Numbered from the stretch's first letter, positions 32,101 to 43,962 are shown. The stretch is 64,000 nucleotides of DNA from Sipunculus nudus (GCA_026874595.1 CM049306.1:25411519-25475518), one strand, 5' to 3'. Translations and numbers: made by a program. Notes: generated by a model from the sequence alone, not told the origin.

Positions 32101-35100
32101 TCCTGTCATTTTCTTGCGAATATCCCCATTAAATCAATAATACATCGTAAAACTTGTCCAGAAAATGAACATTAACAATTTAAATCTTTCAATGAACAAA
32201 AACAATTAAAATCTTACTGGAGCCATTTATTTAAGTAAGGGGGGGGGGGGCTGGCCGAATGAACGAAACTTTATTTGATCAAATCTGTTTAAGCATGCGC
32301 AGCATGATCAAAGGATAAATTGGCAACACATCGCACTTCTTTAAGACAAAGCGTAGACAATATAAACAATACAATATTGCTTTCTTCCATGATGAGAATA
32401 AACATGTACATATTGGTCTGTGATTAGGACATTGTGTGACTGCGTTTCTTTTACGGGGGTCATCCGTCGTAATAATATAAGACTTCATAATAGAGAATGT
32501 TTGCCAAAGAACTCTTGGTACATGAGGTAAAGGGTCTCTTTCATGATTACATGAGCTATGTTTGTTGAGTCCCTGAATTATTTAACGGTCTTGGCTTTGT
32601 CAGGAAGCCAGCATGGCGTGACCTTCAGAAACTGCCATACCATACAATGTGATACATAAAATTATAAAATGAATAATGAATTGCAAAGATTCCCTGCATA
32701 AGTTATTTATATGAAGGCAGCTGCCCTGATTAATGGCATGTAAAATGTCGTGAGTGTAATATACCAAGAGATTTAAATCTGAAATGTTAATATATCAAGA
32801 GATTTATATCTGAATGTCTCTGTCGATACACAGAACGTGTTACCCAGCAGAAATTATAAATTCTAGACCAAGCATGTTGCGGCTTTGATAAAGCGTGTGT
32901 GTGTGAATTTAATGAAAACTCCGGACATTTGGAGACTGATGCGCTGATGAACAAAGAGATAGCTTTGCATGGGCCATATTAATTTTTTTTAATTATTCTA
33001 CGAGACCAAGGGGGGGGGGCAAAATATGGAGAGCGTAGGCTGATCAACTTTTGCAGAAATGTTACCGGTCGAGACGAAATACGTATAAAATTTTGCAAAA
33101 CTGCAGAAAGATACAAAATTTACTTCTATATGCCTGAAATGGTCATGTTAATGATAATACGTTTAGTCCATTTTCCATGATACTTTTGTGAATCATTGCA
33201 GGAATATTGATGAATTCGCCGTAAAAAAACATTGCTGCATGGAAGAAAGATGCTCATGAGAATGAAAATGATCGGTGGAAGATATGTGCATTGATTCAAT
33301 AAAACAATGTGTGTGTGTGTGTGGTCTTATGGGACATTTCTAGTAGAAAATTATATACATTTTAAATAAACATGTGAAATTGGACGAGCAATATTATCAC
33401 GGTCCCCATATACTTATTAGGCCAAAAAAAAAACTTTTGTCAAAGTTACATGTTAGTAAAACAGCATTCTTTGATTTCAAAATTTTGAACGTGATAAAAT
33501 GATAAGAAATCACGTGGCCCTACCTCCGTTTTGAGTTTTGTCCAATGGTCGGTGTTGCCCTGCGGCATGTTGGGAGGGTCGTATCTGGACCACCATGTCA
33601 TGCTGCAAAGATAACAATGATTCCTTAACACTGACATTCACCGCCGGTTCTTTTGTTGACTTCTTTTTCTAACATACCATGGCAGCTAAAAATATTGCTT
33701 TTACACTGGAAGGCTATGAAATATGTGACCTTGAAACCTAGGTCAAGGTAGAAAAATAAATACCAGGTGCAAATCTGTCACCTATAACTAATATTGTTTA
33801 TTTTTCTAAATCATCTAAATTTGAAATCTAGCGCAAATACTGGAAAAACGGAGAAAGAGAGAGAGAAAAAAGAAATGTTGCACTCTTGGTGATCTAAGAA
33901 AATCCACCCACAGAACCCAAAGATCAATGCAGAATAAAACTCATTAACCATTATAAGACAAACTTCCTTCGGGGGCGGCTTAATGAACACACAGCTGCAC
34001 CAAAGGTAACCAATATACGAACAAACTATACGTTAATGACCGTAAACTACACCGATATAACTCTTCATCCTGCCAAGCTGACTTTCCATATTTGCTGGGT
34101 TAAAGACTGCCAACAGCCCAGTTGCCTGATTTGGCATTATGCTCATGAATTTAAATCTGTGGTTTATACTGTTTAATCCTTAACATCAAAATAGTGTTAT
34201 ATGCATCCAGGTAATATCCATTCAGGGCCAGAGCAAAAGCATGGCGAGTTTCCTTGACAAGTAAAAAAATGATTTTAATTAATACGTATTTATTTTGTGA
34301 TCTGACAAACAAGCAATAAATAAACCAAGTCACTGAATGAAAAGATTCATACAGCTATAAACCTGATTAACAATAATATAATGCCTCTAGTACTCAGTCC
34401 TGTTCTCGTATACCTTATCGAGACATAATCACCAACAAAAATTACTGACTTACAAGCCTTAAGCATATTTTGATATATAAAATGAGGACATATGATTTTT
34501 TTTTATCAATACATGTATACCTATTATATATGCTAGATCCCCTGTCGCCTATAATCTACGGGGCCCTTGCACTCTGCTGGCCAAATGCCAAGGTACGTGT
34601 TTCAGTGCTGTGTTACATTACCAGTTTAACGTGTACCGGGTATTATAGCACAAAAATGACTGCTTTAATTCATGCTATTCATGGTTCCGACAACAGATCC
34701 TTAAGTACTGTGGTAAATAATTCATTATTACGACTGGCAACTGCCCCGCAACGTACTTTGGTAAATCCGACTGCCCCCGTGGCATTGTTTTGCAGATGCT
34801 ACGACTTGGTACATGTATACAACTCGGTGAAGAACTGAAAAGCAACGTCACATGTCAGTTTCACACGTGTCTGCCTTCAACATTTATTCATGTACGTCAC
34901 TGTAAATGACACTTTCCTAAAGGACATACACTGCAATGTTGTAAACAGTGTTTATTCAGTATATATAATAAAGTGGTTATACAGTATATATAATAAAGTG
35001 TTTATACAGTATATATAATAAAGTGGTTATACAGTATATATAATAAAGTGTTTATACAGTATATAATAACAGAGGTGAGGTCGGTTTACCTTCCTCAAGG

Positions 35101-37098
35101 TTAGGGCTGTTAACGTGTCGGAAGTGCCGAGCAATGCTGGCACGAAAACAAGCAATAATTGTTTTCTTTTAGACTAATATATGCATTATCTATTTAGAGA
35201 CGCGTTTCGCACCCTTTGTCGCTTTAAAGCTGGGGCACATCGTCACGTTCGTGGCAGGGGAATTAGGTAAACAAGAGCTGTTTCTCAGGCACTGCCTCCG
35301 TTAATTTTGACCTCAAGTGTAAATTTCTGGTCGGGATGAAAACTTCTTTTGCGGGCAATGTGCCCAGGTGTGACACATTTGGAGCGGCCCTTAATTGTTT
35401 TGGCGATCAGGGATAACCTGTGATGCAAAGCATTGATTTTGTTGAACTGTAATATACATTTCTCTCCACTTGGATTAACATATAAATCCCTACCACTAAA
35501 TTAAGTATCACTACTTGTGTATTTAACTGATTTCAGTTTTACCTACATAGTACCACACACCGATGTTTGATCAGGATTCTTGTAATATTATTGATATGGT
35601 GATCTAGATTATTGGTGGAGGTCTGCGGTCTCTGAGTGTAATCTACTTAACAATTTTAAAAGCGTTCGATATCAGGACGTTACTGTCTCTATCTATATGC
35701 TGGTGTTTTCATTTCTCAATCATAATACTGAGGCACATTTCAACCTATGACAATGGTTCGGCGTTAATTTTCTTAAACCTTGGCCGGCCGACCTCAGCCG
35801 ATGTTTGAAAGTGAAAATGTATAATATGCAATTAACTTTATCACATGTTAGGATCTAAGATGATTATCACTATACACGTCGTACATTTCATTAGCTTTTG
35901 CATTCATCGGAAGGGTGTCACCCATAAAGAACATATATAGCTTTACTGGTAACGTTGTGATCTATCGTGCCTTCATGCCACATCTATTATAAAATAAAGC
36001 CCCGTCTGTTTTATCATAAAGCTTATGTGTCATATCATATAGCCTCATCTTTTATATCATCATTATAGAAATATAAAGTTGCAAATACTTTATCATAAAA
36101 CAACAATTATTAGATCATGAGTTAGCATGTATATTATATAATATAGCCACATCAATAACATTATGAAGCTCTATCTATTTTATCATAAAGTCACTCCTAT
36201 TTTATCATAAAGCCACATCTAATTTATTATTAAACTATTCGTCTGTTTTATAATAAATCCACAACTACTATATCAGAAAGTTGCATATACTATATCAAAA
36301 AGCCACATCTATTACATACTGAAGTCGCACATATATTATATAAAACCAAATTGTTTATGTTAAAAAAAAAAATCTGCTATATCATAAAGCCAAATCTACA
36401 GGGTCATAAGGCCACACCTATTTTATCAAAAAGTTGCGATTAAACCACCGTGTTTTTTTTTCATGAAGAAACATGTAACAAAAAAAGTATATACCACTTT
36501 TATATATATGTCGGAAGAACTAATCTACATAATGTATATGTTCTTATATATGTTATTACTTCAACAGGAAAAGAAAACAGGAAGACATATAATTATTTTG
36601 GTCTTATATCTGTATCATTTAGCACAAAGAGAATTCGACTATAACGTTCGTCCGGTTGCCCGACGCTACTCGATCGATATAACTAGCAGGAGAACGAGCA
36701 CCCCCTGTGTATGGACTCGCCTTGCAGTTGAACTTGCGCATAATAACATATATTTATAGTGTTTAAAAACATTGACTTGTTTTTAAAAAATAATAAAAAG
36801 TATTTTGCTCGATTTGATTTTTACATTTTCACCAGCAAGAAACAGAATAAATGATAAATATAAGTAAACTTTAAGAACAACTGGTGTCCTATGAGGACTG
36901 GAGATTTGTTTTGTTTCACTACTCCTCTGGGTGCAATGGTTTGCCATTGTCGAGTCTCGGTATAAAAAAAGACACTGGTATATATGTTAACTATTTGATA
37001 GCAAAGTGAATGATAGCAAAGGAAATATGTTCATACCTGGATCTCCTGGGCTTCAGAGGTAAGCCTGTGAGTCCTGCTGATGGTGCTACAGTTGCCAT
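29082..37098 (-). CDS. Five-exon gene for an unrecognised 150-residue protein
   Basis: Coding exons on the minus strand: 37,098-37,037 (62 nt), 33,602-33,524 (79), 31,307-31,259 (49), 30,059-29,862 (198) and 29,146-29,082 (65). They total 453 nt with a TAA stop and stay in phase. All four introns begin GT and end AG with T-rich acceptors. The protein is small, basic, rich in G, P, S, R, W and Y, and has no signal peptide or membrane segment. Conspicuous pieces are MTWWSRYDPPNMPQG, GGPSPMPGRHDFQSVL, GFKYWLIEKPKPTN and YGKYGMGSYKTVLG. I recognise no family. Composition and the tryptophan/tyrosine-proline motifs recall small axonemal microtubule-inner proteins, but that is speculation. The ATG context (AACCATGG) is good, and an acceptor just before it implies an upstream untranslated exon. 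Confidence 0.85.
29862..30059 (-). CDS. Coding exon 4 of the five-exon gene
   Basis: Acceptor CTTTTTGGCGCAG, donor ACT|GTAAGT. Encodes GGPSPMPGRHDFQSVLKG through GDGYLSRPRTGPARSTTRSS to GFKYWLIEKPKPTN. An alternative acceptor 33 bases upstream would introduce a stop, so this one is preferred. It is GC-rich relative to the introns. Confidence 0.88.
30190..30365 (-). repeat. tRNA-like SINE remnant within intron 3
   Basis: On the minus strand a TTATGGCGTTGGGCTATGGA segment resembles a pol III A box. GGCTCGAACCC follows about 30 bases later as a B box. The element trails into TTTTATTTTATTTTATTTA, a typical retroposon tail. Confidence 0.45.
30590..31020. other. CpG-rich patch within intron 3
   Basis: This stretch has far more CG dinucleotides than neighbouring intron sequence (GGGTAATTTCGCGAAACGTC, CACGTCGCACGATAAAG, GCGCGAGCATCGGACACGAC). 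It has an 82-codon plus-strand ORF without recognisable features. It may be a recently inserted repeat not yet depleted of CpG, or an internal regulatory region. Confidence 0.3.
31259..31307 (-). CDS. Coding exon 3 of the five-exon gene
   Basis: Acceptor TTTTTTTTCATTGCAG, donor TCG|GTAAGA. Encodes CVADQSVQGDRNMGTI plus one base. The strong polypyrimidine tract and GTAAGA donor make this 49-nt exon clear. Confidence 0.85.
31308..33523. other. Intron 2 of the five-exon gene
   Basis: 2.2 kb of AT-rich sequence with G-runs at ~32,239 and ~33,010 and a short (GT)n near 33,309. No exon or repeat family recognised. Confidence 0.6.
33524..33602 (-). CDS. Coding exon 2 of the five-exon gene
   Basis: Acceptor TTATCTTTGCAG, donor GAG|GTAGGG. 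One base completes a serine codon, then MTWWSRYDPPNMPQG and NTDHWTKLKTE follow. Ends in phase 0. Confidence 0.85.
34952..35070 (+). repeat. 25-bp tandem repeat, about 4.6 copies, alternating variants
   Basis: The unit CAGTATATATAATAAAGTG plus (G/T)TTATA repeats at 34,957, 34,982, 35,007, 35,032 and 35,057. The variable base alternates G, T, G, T, so a 50-bp higher-order unit was duplicated. Each plus-strand copy carries AATAAA. It lies in intron 1 of the minus-strand gene. Confidence 0.9.
35985..36440 (+). repeat. Degenerate ~27-bp minisatellite in intron 1
   Basis: About 15 variants of a CTATTTTATCATAAAGCCACAT-like unit (for example TTTTATCATAAAGTCACTCC) occur with many substitutions and variable spacing. 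It is low complexity and non-coding. Confidence 0.65.
37037..37098 (-). CDS. Coding exon 1 of the five-exon gene
   Basis: Encodes MATVAPSAGLTGLPLKPRRS plus two bases of the next codon. Donor CAG|GTATGA. An acceptor (TATTTTATAG, or TAG four bases further in) lies 7-11 bases before the ATG, so the transcript has an upstream untranslated exon. Confidence 0.8.
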
Positions 37099-37985
37099 GG
37101 TTAATCTATCTATAAAATAATATATTGAAGCAATAAAAATAAATCGTCTGCTTTCCTTGGCAGGCGGGCTAGGTGGTTGACTTGTATGTAAAGTCAGACT
37201 CCCTGTGAGGCCGACTATATAGTACAGTCCTCACCCCTGATCCCGGGCCCTGGTAACGCAAACGGCTCAAGCGGGGCCGGATTATAATCAATATATACGT
37301 CTCAACACCAGCCTCTTTTTCCACTATTGAGTGGATAATTAAATATTTATTCCACAGGCACTGGCTTGAGTCCTGATTGGCAAAGTCTCGTTGTGTAGGT
37401 CGCAGTCGTCAAAGGATTTGTGCCACGCACGCATGCCTGGACTGTTAAGCATTAGCGGTATACATACATGAAATGTCTCATGGTTATTTCTATACAAATA
37501 GTCTGTACTAATACTCGCGGGCTTGTGAGACGTCTGGTGACACTGGGGTCATGCATGCTTTGTTCCCCCGCGGGACATGCGCCGAAATTACGGGTGTCAT
37601 AAACAGCAGTTACCCAAATCCGATAACTGTCAATGAACGGTTCATTACAGATACTCTGGTATGATCGGTAACAATATTGTATGAGTCCATAATAAACGCT
37701 TGTGTAATGCGATTAATTCCTTCCTCCCATGCGATAACTAACAAGCACTTGTCCCCGTTGAAGCGTTGATATTTTGTTCATGTGTCAAACCCCCGGTCCC
37801 ACCTCTAATCCATATGAACTTCAGTCATGGCATTTTTCTTGAAGGAACTTGTATCTAATTGACCTCAATATGACATACTAATTATTACATATTGTACTAG
37901 GCCAATTAAGATTCGGACAACATTATGCTTCATTAAACGTTCATGCTACGTGGGCCTGCACTTAAAACACACGTATACACACCCC

Positions 37986-37987
<2 letters not shown>

Positions 37988-38026
<39 letters not shown>

Positions 38027-38078
38027 GTGTATATATATATAGAGAGAGAGAGAGGAGAGAGAGAGGGAGAGAAGGAAG
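37988..38078. repeat. Compound (TA)n and (GA)n microsatellite
   Basis: (TA)n to ~38,040 with one CGTG interruption, then (GA)n with minor breaks. The 69-codon ORF across it is an artefact. Confidence 0.95.
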
Positions 38079-38660
38079 GAGAGTTATGATGTTCAAACAT
38101 TCTAGGACGTTTTACATATTTATCATATAAATGATAAATCATTCGTACATTTGTGCTATTAATACTTGTCCTATTGTTTCTTATAATTTGAAAGTTTAAA
38201 GGTCTTAGTTACATTTCCAATGCGTAAAATATAGCCGAGCTTTCGGATTTCACAATCAATAGGAGCGCTCGAGTGCATCTAATCGGCTTCATACAAGGGC
38301 GTCAATATACATGAGGAAGAGGGAGGAGGAGGTATGGATCTCCTAACATTTTTGGTAGGATGATAAGAGTGATCACCACCCCACCCCGCCCTTGATATTG
38401 AGTGAATAATATTTATATATTGGAAATGAAATATATTAATAATTTAATAACAGACTGTGCCTCCGTTTCTGAGTTTACTATGAACTATTATATATCTAAA
38501 CCTGGTTTAGAATTTATGTATAGTTGAAAAATGATACCTTATCTTTTTAAAACCTTAAACCATTTTTTAAACCTTAATTGGTATATATTTGAAATGTGTC
38601 ACTCAGGCAATAAAAATACACACATATATAAACACTTAAAACAAATTGTTTCAAATAACC

Positions 38661-38661
38661 A

Positions 38662-38709
<48 letters not shown>
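38661..38709. repeat. (TA)n(TG)n microsatellite
   Basis: About ten TA units followed by about fourteen TG units. Confidence 0.95.
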
Positions 38710-38711
<2 letters not shown>

Positions 38712-39456
38712 ATAAAAAAAGTCCCAACTTTGATTACCCTCCCACTCCTGCGAGTCATCCCCCGCCACTGGTTTCATACTGGTGTGGGTTGGCGATACAC
38801 ACGTACAGCACAAGGCATTGTAGACGTCACTTGCTATGACTGTGTGTATATCAATCATAGAGTATAAAAGACTCAAGTCAACCTTGCCACTGGTGGTCTA
38901 GGAAGGCCATTGACCCCACTGATATTCGACATTGGTATATTCTTGTATAACACCCCTGCCAATCAGAGACACGTTTCACTAAAACGGTGTTATAATGTTG
39001 CCATTTAATTAACTCTTGCAGTTATTATATTTAATGCCTTAGATCAAGTAATAGTAGCTCAATATATTGGCCATTAGAAATGTAAGACGTATTTATGTGG
39101 TAATACACTAAGCTATTCCCTGTTGTAATGTTTGTTGCATAAGAAGCGTGCCCTATTTAGCTCGACAAACAGTTGCAAGGCGTACTAGTTTATAAAATTG
39201 GGACACTTTCAAATATGCATTTGATATATGTGCAACAATAGGCAGTTTTACAAAATTACCATCAGCATGACTGCAGAAGGTGGTGTATTTTGACCTTTGC
39301 GTCGATAGCTTGACCTTAATAGGTGTAATAACTGCATAGTGAACTGGGAAGCACTCACAGAGCGCATACCTCCGCCAACGCCAATATGTCACCAGAACGG
39401 AACAATCTATAAAACTAATAGATAACTCGACTGTATCATTAAAAAAGTTTAATACC

Positions 39457-39771
39457 TTAGGCCAAAGAAGAAAATGATAAAAGGTAGGGTTCTCAGCCAC
39501 CGCCCGCGTCAATGTTTACCCCCGCATCAAACATTTATATTTCGATTTTCATCTTTCAAGAAAATAAAATAATACCATTTTGATACGATTTCCTTTGTTA
39601 TATAGTGCTTTCACCTGTTTAGCAAAAAATATTTTATTTTGCGTTTCCCTGATCAAATAACATTTTTATCAACACATACAAAAAAGGTCCAAAATAAATA
39701 CTGCCCGCCCACAGTGATTTCTGAAAAAAAGTGCCTGAGAACCATACCTTTTTATTTTTTTTTTGGCCTTA
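39457..39771. mobile_element. MITE, copy 1 (GGTATGGTTCTCAGGCAC family)
   Basis: Terminal inverted repeats of ~40 bp run from TAGGCCAAAGAAGAAAATGA and AGGTAGGGTTCTCAGCCACC at the left to GTGCCTGAGAACCATACCTT and TTTTGGCCTTA at the right. The interior is AT-rich (TTTCCTTTGTTATATAGTGC, TTAGCAAAAAATATTTT) with a CCGCCCGC motif inside each end. It matches the copy at 59,491-59,812 along its length. No coding capacity. Confidence 0.85.
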
Positions 39772-40204
39772 TCACAGTGGTATAGCCCCTCCCCTTGACA
39801 AACCCATCTCCCTATTGGCCGCTATACGCCTCACTGTGACATCTTGAGCAATTCCCAGTGCTGGATTCAATCCCAGCCTCCTTTCCAAAATTTTTTAATC
39901 CTCCCCTGAATCTTATCTGAATCTGGTTATATATACTGCAAATTGACCGCAAACGTTATAATTTATGAATGGGGATAATATATTTGAAGAAAAATTGACA
40001 ATGATGGCCGGTGGCTGTCGTTTTATTCAGCTTTCCATTCCCAGCTAGATAGATTATTTCGTCCAGGTTCTATCACTCGAAGCGAGCAATGGACCAAGTT
40101 TTCTTGGGCACGATTCGGTCAAAATTCTTTATTCGACCCGCCAATAACTTATAGATATTTAAGTAGAAGGTAAACGTGGTCATCCGCAGATCAACTAAGC
40201 CAGC

Positions 40205-40325
40205 CACCAGCAAAGGCTAGCCAATAAGGGCGGAGGGAGCTTGTAACAACCATGAAACGTAAACTATGACGTCATTGCCATTGTACCCAGCTTCAATAAT
40301 ATACGGACGTCACCGTGGCGACGAG
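40205..40325 (-). promoter_or_regulatory. Candidate promoter: CCAAT box, GC box, CRE and X-box-like site
   Basis: CCAATAAGGGCGGAGGGAGC at ~40,211 combines a CCAAT box with a GC box. A perfect CRE TGACGTCA follows at 40,267-40,274. GTCACCGTGGCGAC at 40,309-40,322 is a near-palindrome of the GTNRCC-N2-RGYAAC class bound by RFX factors. It lies ~3.1 kb upstream of the five-exon gene's ATG. Assignment to that gene, and therefore the strand, is inference. Confidence 0.4.
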
Positions 40326-40329
40326 ACAA

Positions 40330-42600
40330 TGTCAACTATACTCATTATAGCTTGTTCTTGATTTTAATGGATTGGACCAAAGAGAAAGGAAGAAATGTTT
40401 AAATTTCGGAGCTAATCAGAATATTTCTGAATATGTTTGAATATTTTTTTAAATATTTTTTCTCAAATATTTTTGAATATTTGAAATTATTTGATATATG
40501 TATATAAAACACACGAGAGATAAGACTAAAAGACCGAATTTGGATGGATCTTGATCCAGATCCGTATATGTATTTTCCTTTTCCGTTCCAAAATAATATT
40601 TTACTTCGTTCGCCTATTGTCCATCCTTTCACACACATACACATACGGCCCATCACATAACCCACCACCTTCGTTTTCGGAGGTCATATTTCACTCATTT
40701 TAATCCGGGATATTTCCTACAGGGATCATCTTCGTGTAAATGCATGCTCAGTACTTAAGTCTGTGGCGTAGGGGAAGAATCCTCTCCTTTCTGCTTGGCC
40801 GTTTTCATAATAAGCCTTATATTTAGGAGACAGGGATCAGTCTACCAAAAAGGTATCACGTGACTGATATTTATGTCATCGATGGCTCTGTACGTACACG
40901 TTTATGTGAACACTATGAAAATAAATATACGGGGTTAGGGGGGAACGGGGGGTACTCATCAAGGACAAATTCATGTAAAAATAAACAGAGCAACATGAAA
41001 TTATGTTATTCAACATTCTGCACCTATGAACGCTGTTAAAGAAGTAATGGTCGGTTGTTTATAAAATATTTGCACTTAGATTTTTATCACCGATATCATC
41101 AGTATTAGACCGATCGATCTTATATAACTATGATCGTTAATTGATTGTTAACATGTGAACATGTTTGTTCAGGTAATCAGTGCAGTTCTTGAAATTAACA
41201 CTTTAAACTGACTAACTGTCGAGCTTTATGTGTTAAGCAATCATAAATAGAAGATCGCTTGGTGTGACAAACATAATATTAGCGTAAGGAAGGATTTGTT
41301 AGCTTATTTTCATGCATAGTGAGACAGGTCCGAACTTGTACGTGTCTTTGATATGAAATTTAAATGTAACGAATTTCAGCATCTTTTGTATATATCCTTT
41401 TTCAGCAGCTATGAGCATATTTGTACATTTAAACAAATTCTCCCCGTAACATGTTTTTTCCTAGTTTCTGCATGGGCAAAGTACTATAAACACACCCAAA
41501 AATACCAACTATCTTCATGCATGTTGGGTCAGGCATGTAAGTCTTTAACCGAGTTGCATGTCAGTTGAGCTGTATGATGCGCACCATGCAGAATTATTCT
41601 ATTTTTAACCGGAATATTATATTAATATTATTCATGATTAATCGGCGATGATTGTTATCAACCGTATATGAGTACCTCGACGAAGCCGATACAACGCAAG
41701 ATACCCAGTCCCAGTTGGAATCACTACCTGGCTACTACGGGTTATTTCTTACCGGGCAGGTCTGTCTCAGTATTTTGGGTGTACTGGGATCAAACGCATC
41801 AACTTTTGGATATAATCGGCAAGTTCTGCCCCATGTTCATGACAACACGTTACTCGATGATGTCCCAGGCATACATACACATTACATACACATTAAAAAC
41901 GTAATACAATACATTATGCTAGTAAATATTAATTTACAAAATATGGCTGATAACAAGCGTGGTCGTTAAATAGAATTTAATTAAGAACTTTAAACTATGC
42001 ATCTATTAAAATAATAAGCCCTAAGGGCGCAATATTCCTGCTCTAAGACCAACAGGCAGGCATCAAATACCAATCATAGCGGATAAGGTCTTAATTTCGT
42101 CAAAATTCATACAATGTTCATTTTCAGAAAATTTAATTACTGCTTGTTCATTTTTTATACCAATCTTATCAGAAAGATGTGTTTTTGACATTTTAGTTCA
42201 TCCAAGAAAATTTTACTTTTTGGTTCATCATTCAGAAAAAAAGGAACATTTAACTGACCTGTCAACCCTACGTGGGGATCAACAGTATCACATGTATACC
42301 CTGAGGGAACCAACGCATTCTTTAGTTGCTGTTTGGCTGACAAATGCAGCTATGGCTTGAATGATACCTGCTATTATGACATGCTATAGCAGTCTCTTGA
42401 GCTTGAGTAATGCTTATTAAATAAGCTTGGCCTGTTTAATAACACTTAATTAGTTCAAGCCAGAGTGTCCAGGTGACCTACTTAGTAGTTGTTGTCCTTG
42501 AACCATAAGCTCCGCCTTCTTCTGTCATTGACAGTTACAGATGTGGACGAGTCCATGTAGTGGATTCACAATATGTACTTTTGTTATTATATCTCATGTC
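40330..42600. other. AT-rich intergenic DNA, nothing firm
   Basis: Several ORFs of 70-105 codons exist (for example 41,652-41,969), but none has a recognisable motif. A run of TTTGAATAT-type repeats lies at ~40,425-40,495. Confidence 0.35.
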
Positions 42601-42604
42601 ATTT

Positions 42605-42780
42605 ATCACCTATGGTAGCGCCACCTAGCGTATGAGCTGGTTCAGTGGTGTACCAGTCTAAATCTGAACTAGGTAGATACTCGGTATGGGCCGATTGCCG
42701 GTTTTAGTGTAATGCACTATTTACGGTAGCGCCACCTAGCATATGAGTAGGTTTAATGGTTTACCAATCTATTCTTTGTA
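42605..42780 (+). repeat. ~110-bp tandem duplication containing GGTAGCGCCACCTAGC
   Basis: GGTAGCGCCACCTAGCGTAT with GGTTCAGTGGTGTACCAGTCT recurs about 111 bases later as GGTAGCGCCACCTAGCATAT with GGTTTAATGGTTTACCAATCT. It directly precedes the NRF1-like promoter patch. Confidence 0.65.
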
Positions 42781-42783
42781 CCA

Positions 42784-43024
42784 GTGCGCATGCGCCATGA
42801 GTGAGCAAGACGGAAGTTCCATCTTGTCTCAGTTGAACGTTCGTTTGGCGCCGGGTCTGGTTTTGCCATGTCAGGACTTTAATCCGAAGATGTCGTGCTA
42901 TAGACCTAGCGCAAGGGAAGTTGACCAGGGTTCTACTGGTGTATTGATAACCACCCTTGGATGGTCGTTGCGGCTGCGCAGGAGGAGACCAATCACTCTG
43001 ATGGGTCTTCTTTTTTGGTGGTAA
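42784..43024 (+). CDS. Promoter-proximal CpG patch and short ORF, possible first exon
   Basis: GTGCGCATGCGCC at ~42,785 is a textbook NRF1 site, and ACGGAAGT (~42,809) is an ETS site. Such pairs mark housekeeping promoters. An ATG just after it opens an ORF starting MSEQDGSSILSQLNVRLAPG, then LVLPCQDFNPKMSCY, which later becomes arginine-rich (RLRRRRPITL) and stops at 43,024. I recognise no family. The tail may be read-through past an unrecognised donor. Confidence 0.35.
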
Positions 43025-43149
43025 TAAACAAGAATTGCCTAAGATCTGGTTCGTTGTCGACTCGTCCCATGGTGTATCTGGTGTCAGCTTGGCTACACAG
43101 ACTTGACATTTGGCATTTAAATCTCTTATTTATACATGAAAAATGACTG

Positions 43150-43550
43150 AAAGTAATAAAAGTGGAAGGGAACAAAAACATTATGCTGTAGATTCATGTT
43201 ATAAAACTGTTAGTTACTTCCATTCACATTTCAGTCGGCCAACTAGGACAAAACAACTGCTCCCAAACAGTTATTTGGCAATTTTCTCAAAAACAGTATT
43301 TCAGTAGATTACACGGTCTTCAGAGACTTATTTCTCGCAAACTATCAGGCAGAAAGCTATCAAATTTTGCATATATATTTAAAAACAAATTTTCTAATAT
43401 TTTTTACTTTGTTTCATTCTTATAAAAAAAAACAAATAAAGGCCATTTAAAATAAAGATTTATTTGTTAATTTGTCAAATTGAAATATAAGTAGAAGTAA
43501 AGATGACAGTTATGTAATCTAAATCGCTTGGAGGTATTTGTGCATTTCTT
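43150..43550. other. Intergenic, nothing recognised
   Basis: AT-rich sequence without ORFs or repeat structure between the CpG patch and the GC-palindrome element. Confidence 0.4.
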
Positions 43551-43893
43551 AGGGGCCTTTTCCATGCGCGCGGAAACGCGCGCGTTTCCGCGCGCTGAAA
43601 AAAATCACGCAAGTGTAAATCAGATATACCTTTTCCATGCACGCGGAAACGCGCGCGTTTCCGCGCGCGTGTGAAATCGACATCGTGCGATGCGCGATTT
43701 TGCAGCGCGCGTTTCCGCGCGCGGAAAAGTCGCACCAGTGTTAATCATGTGTCCCTTTTCCATGCGCGCGGAAACGCGCGCGGGTGAGTCTTCTTGTAGA
43801 GGTCAAGGACACGAAAGCTCTCTGCTTGCAGACGCCCTAGCATTGATCATGGTTACAAATCATACTTTATCGCTGCTCTGCTTTTCCACTTTA

Positions 43894-43962
<69 letters not shown>

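Larger units (their letters stand above)
37115..40200. other. Upstream of the five-exon gene: simple repeats and a MITE
   Basis: Contains a SINE-like GC patch at 37,150-37,330, compound (TA)n/(GA)n at ~38.0 kb, (TA)n(TG)n at ~38.67 kb, and a MITE at 39,457-39,771. The untranslated first exon of the minus-strand gene should lie here or just beyond, but I cannot place it. Confidence 0.4.

Noticed and set aside
34470-34838. 122-codon ORF within intron 1 on the plus strand
   Set aside because: No motif, no splice or promoter support, and a length expected by chance a few times in 128 kb of scanned strands.
39153-39512. 119-codon minus-strand ORF
   Set aside because: Its N-terminal part lies in the MITE copy at 39,457-39,771 and the rest has no recognisable motif; length is compatible with chance in this composition.
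41652-41969. 105-codon ORF starting MLSTVYEYLDEADTTQ
   Set aside because: The opening looks like a tyrosine-containing cytoplasmic tail, but I could not tie it to any family or to flanking splice sites.
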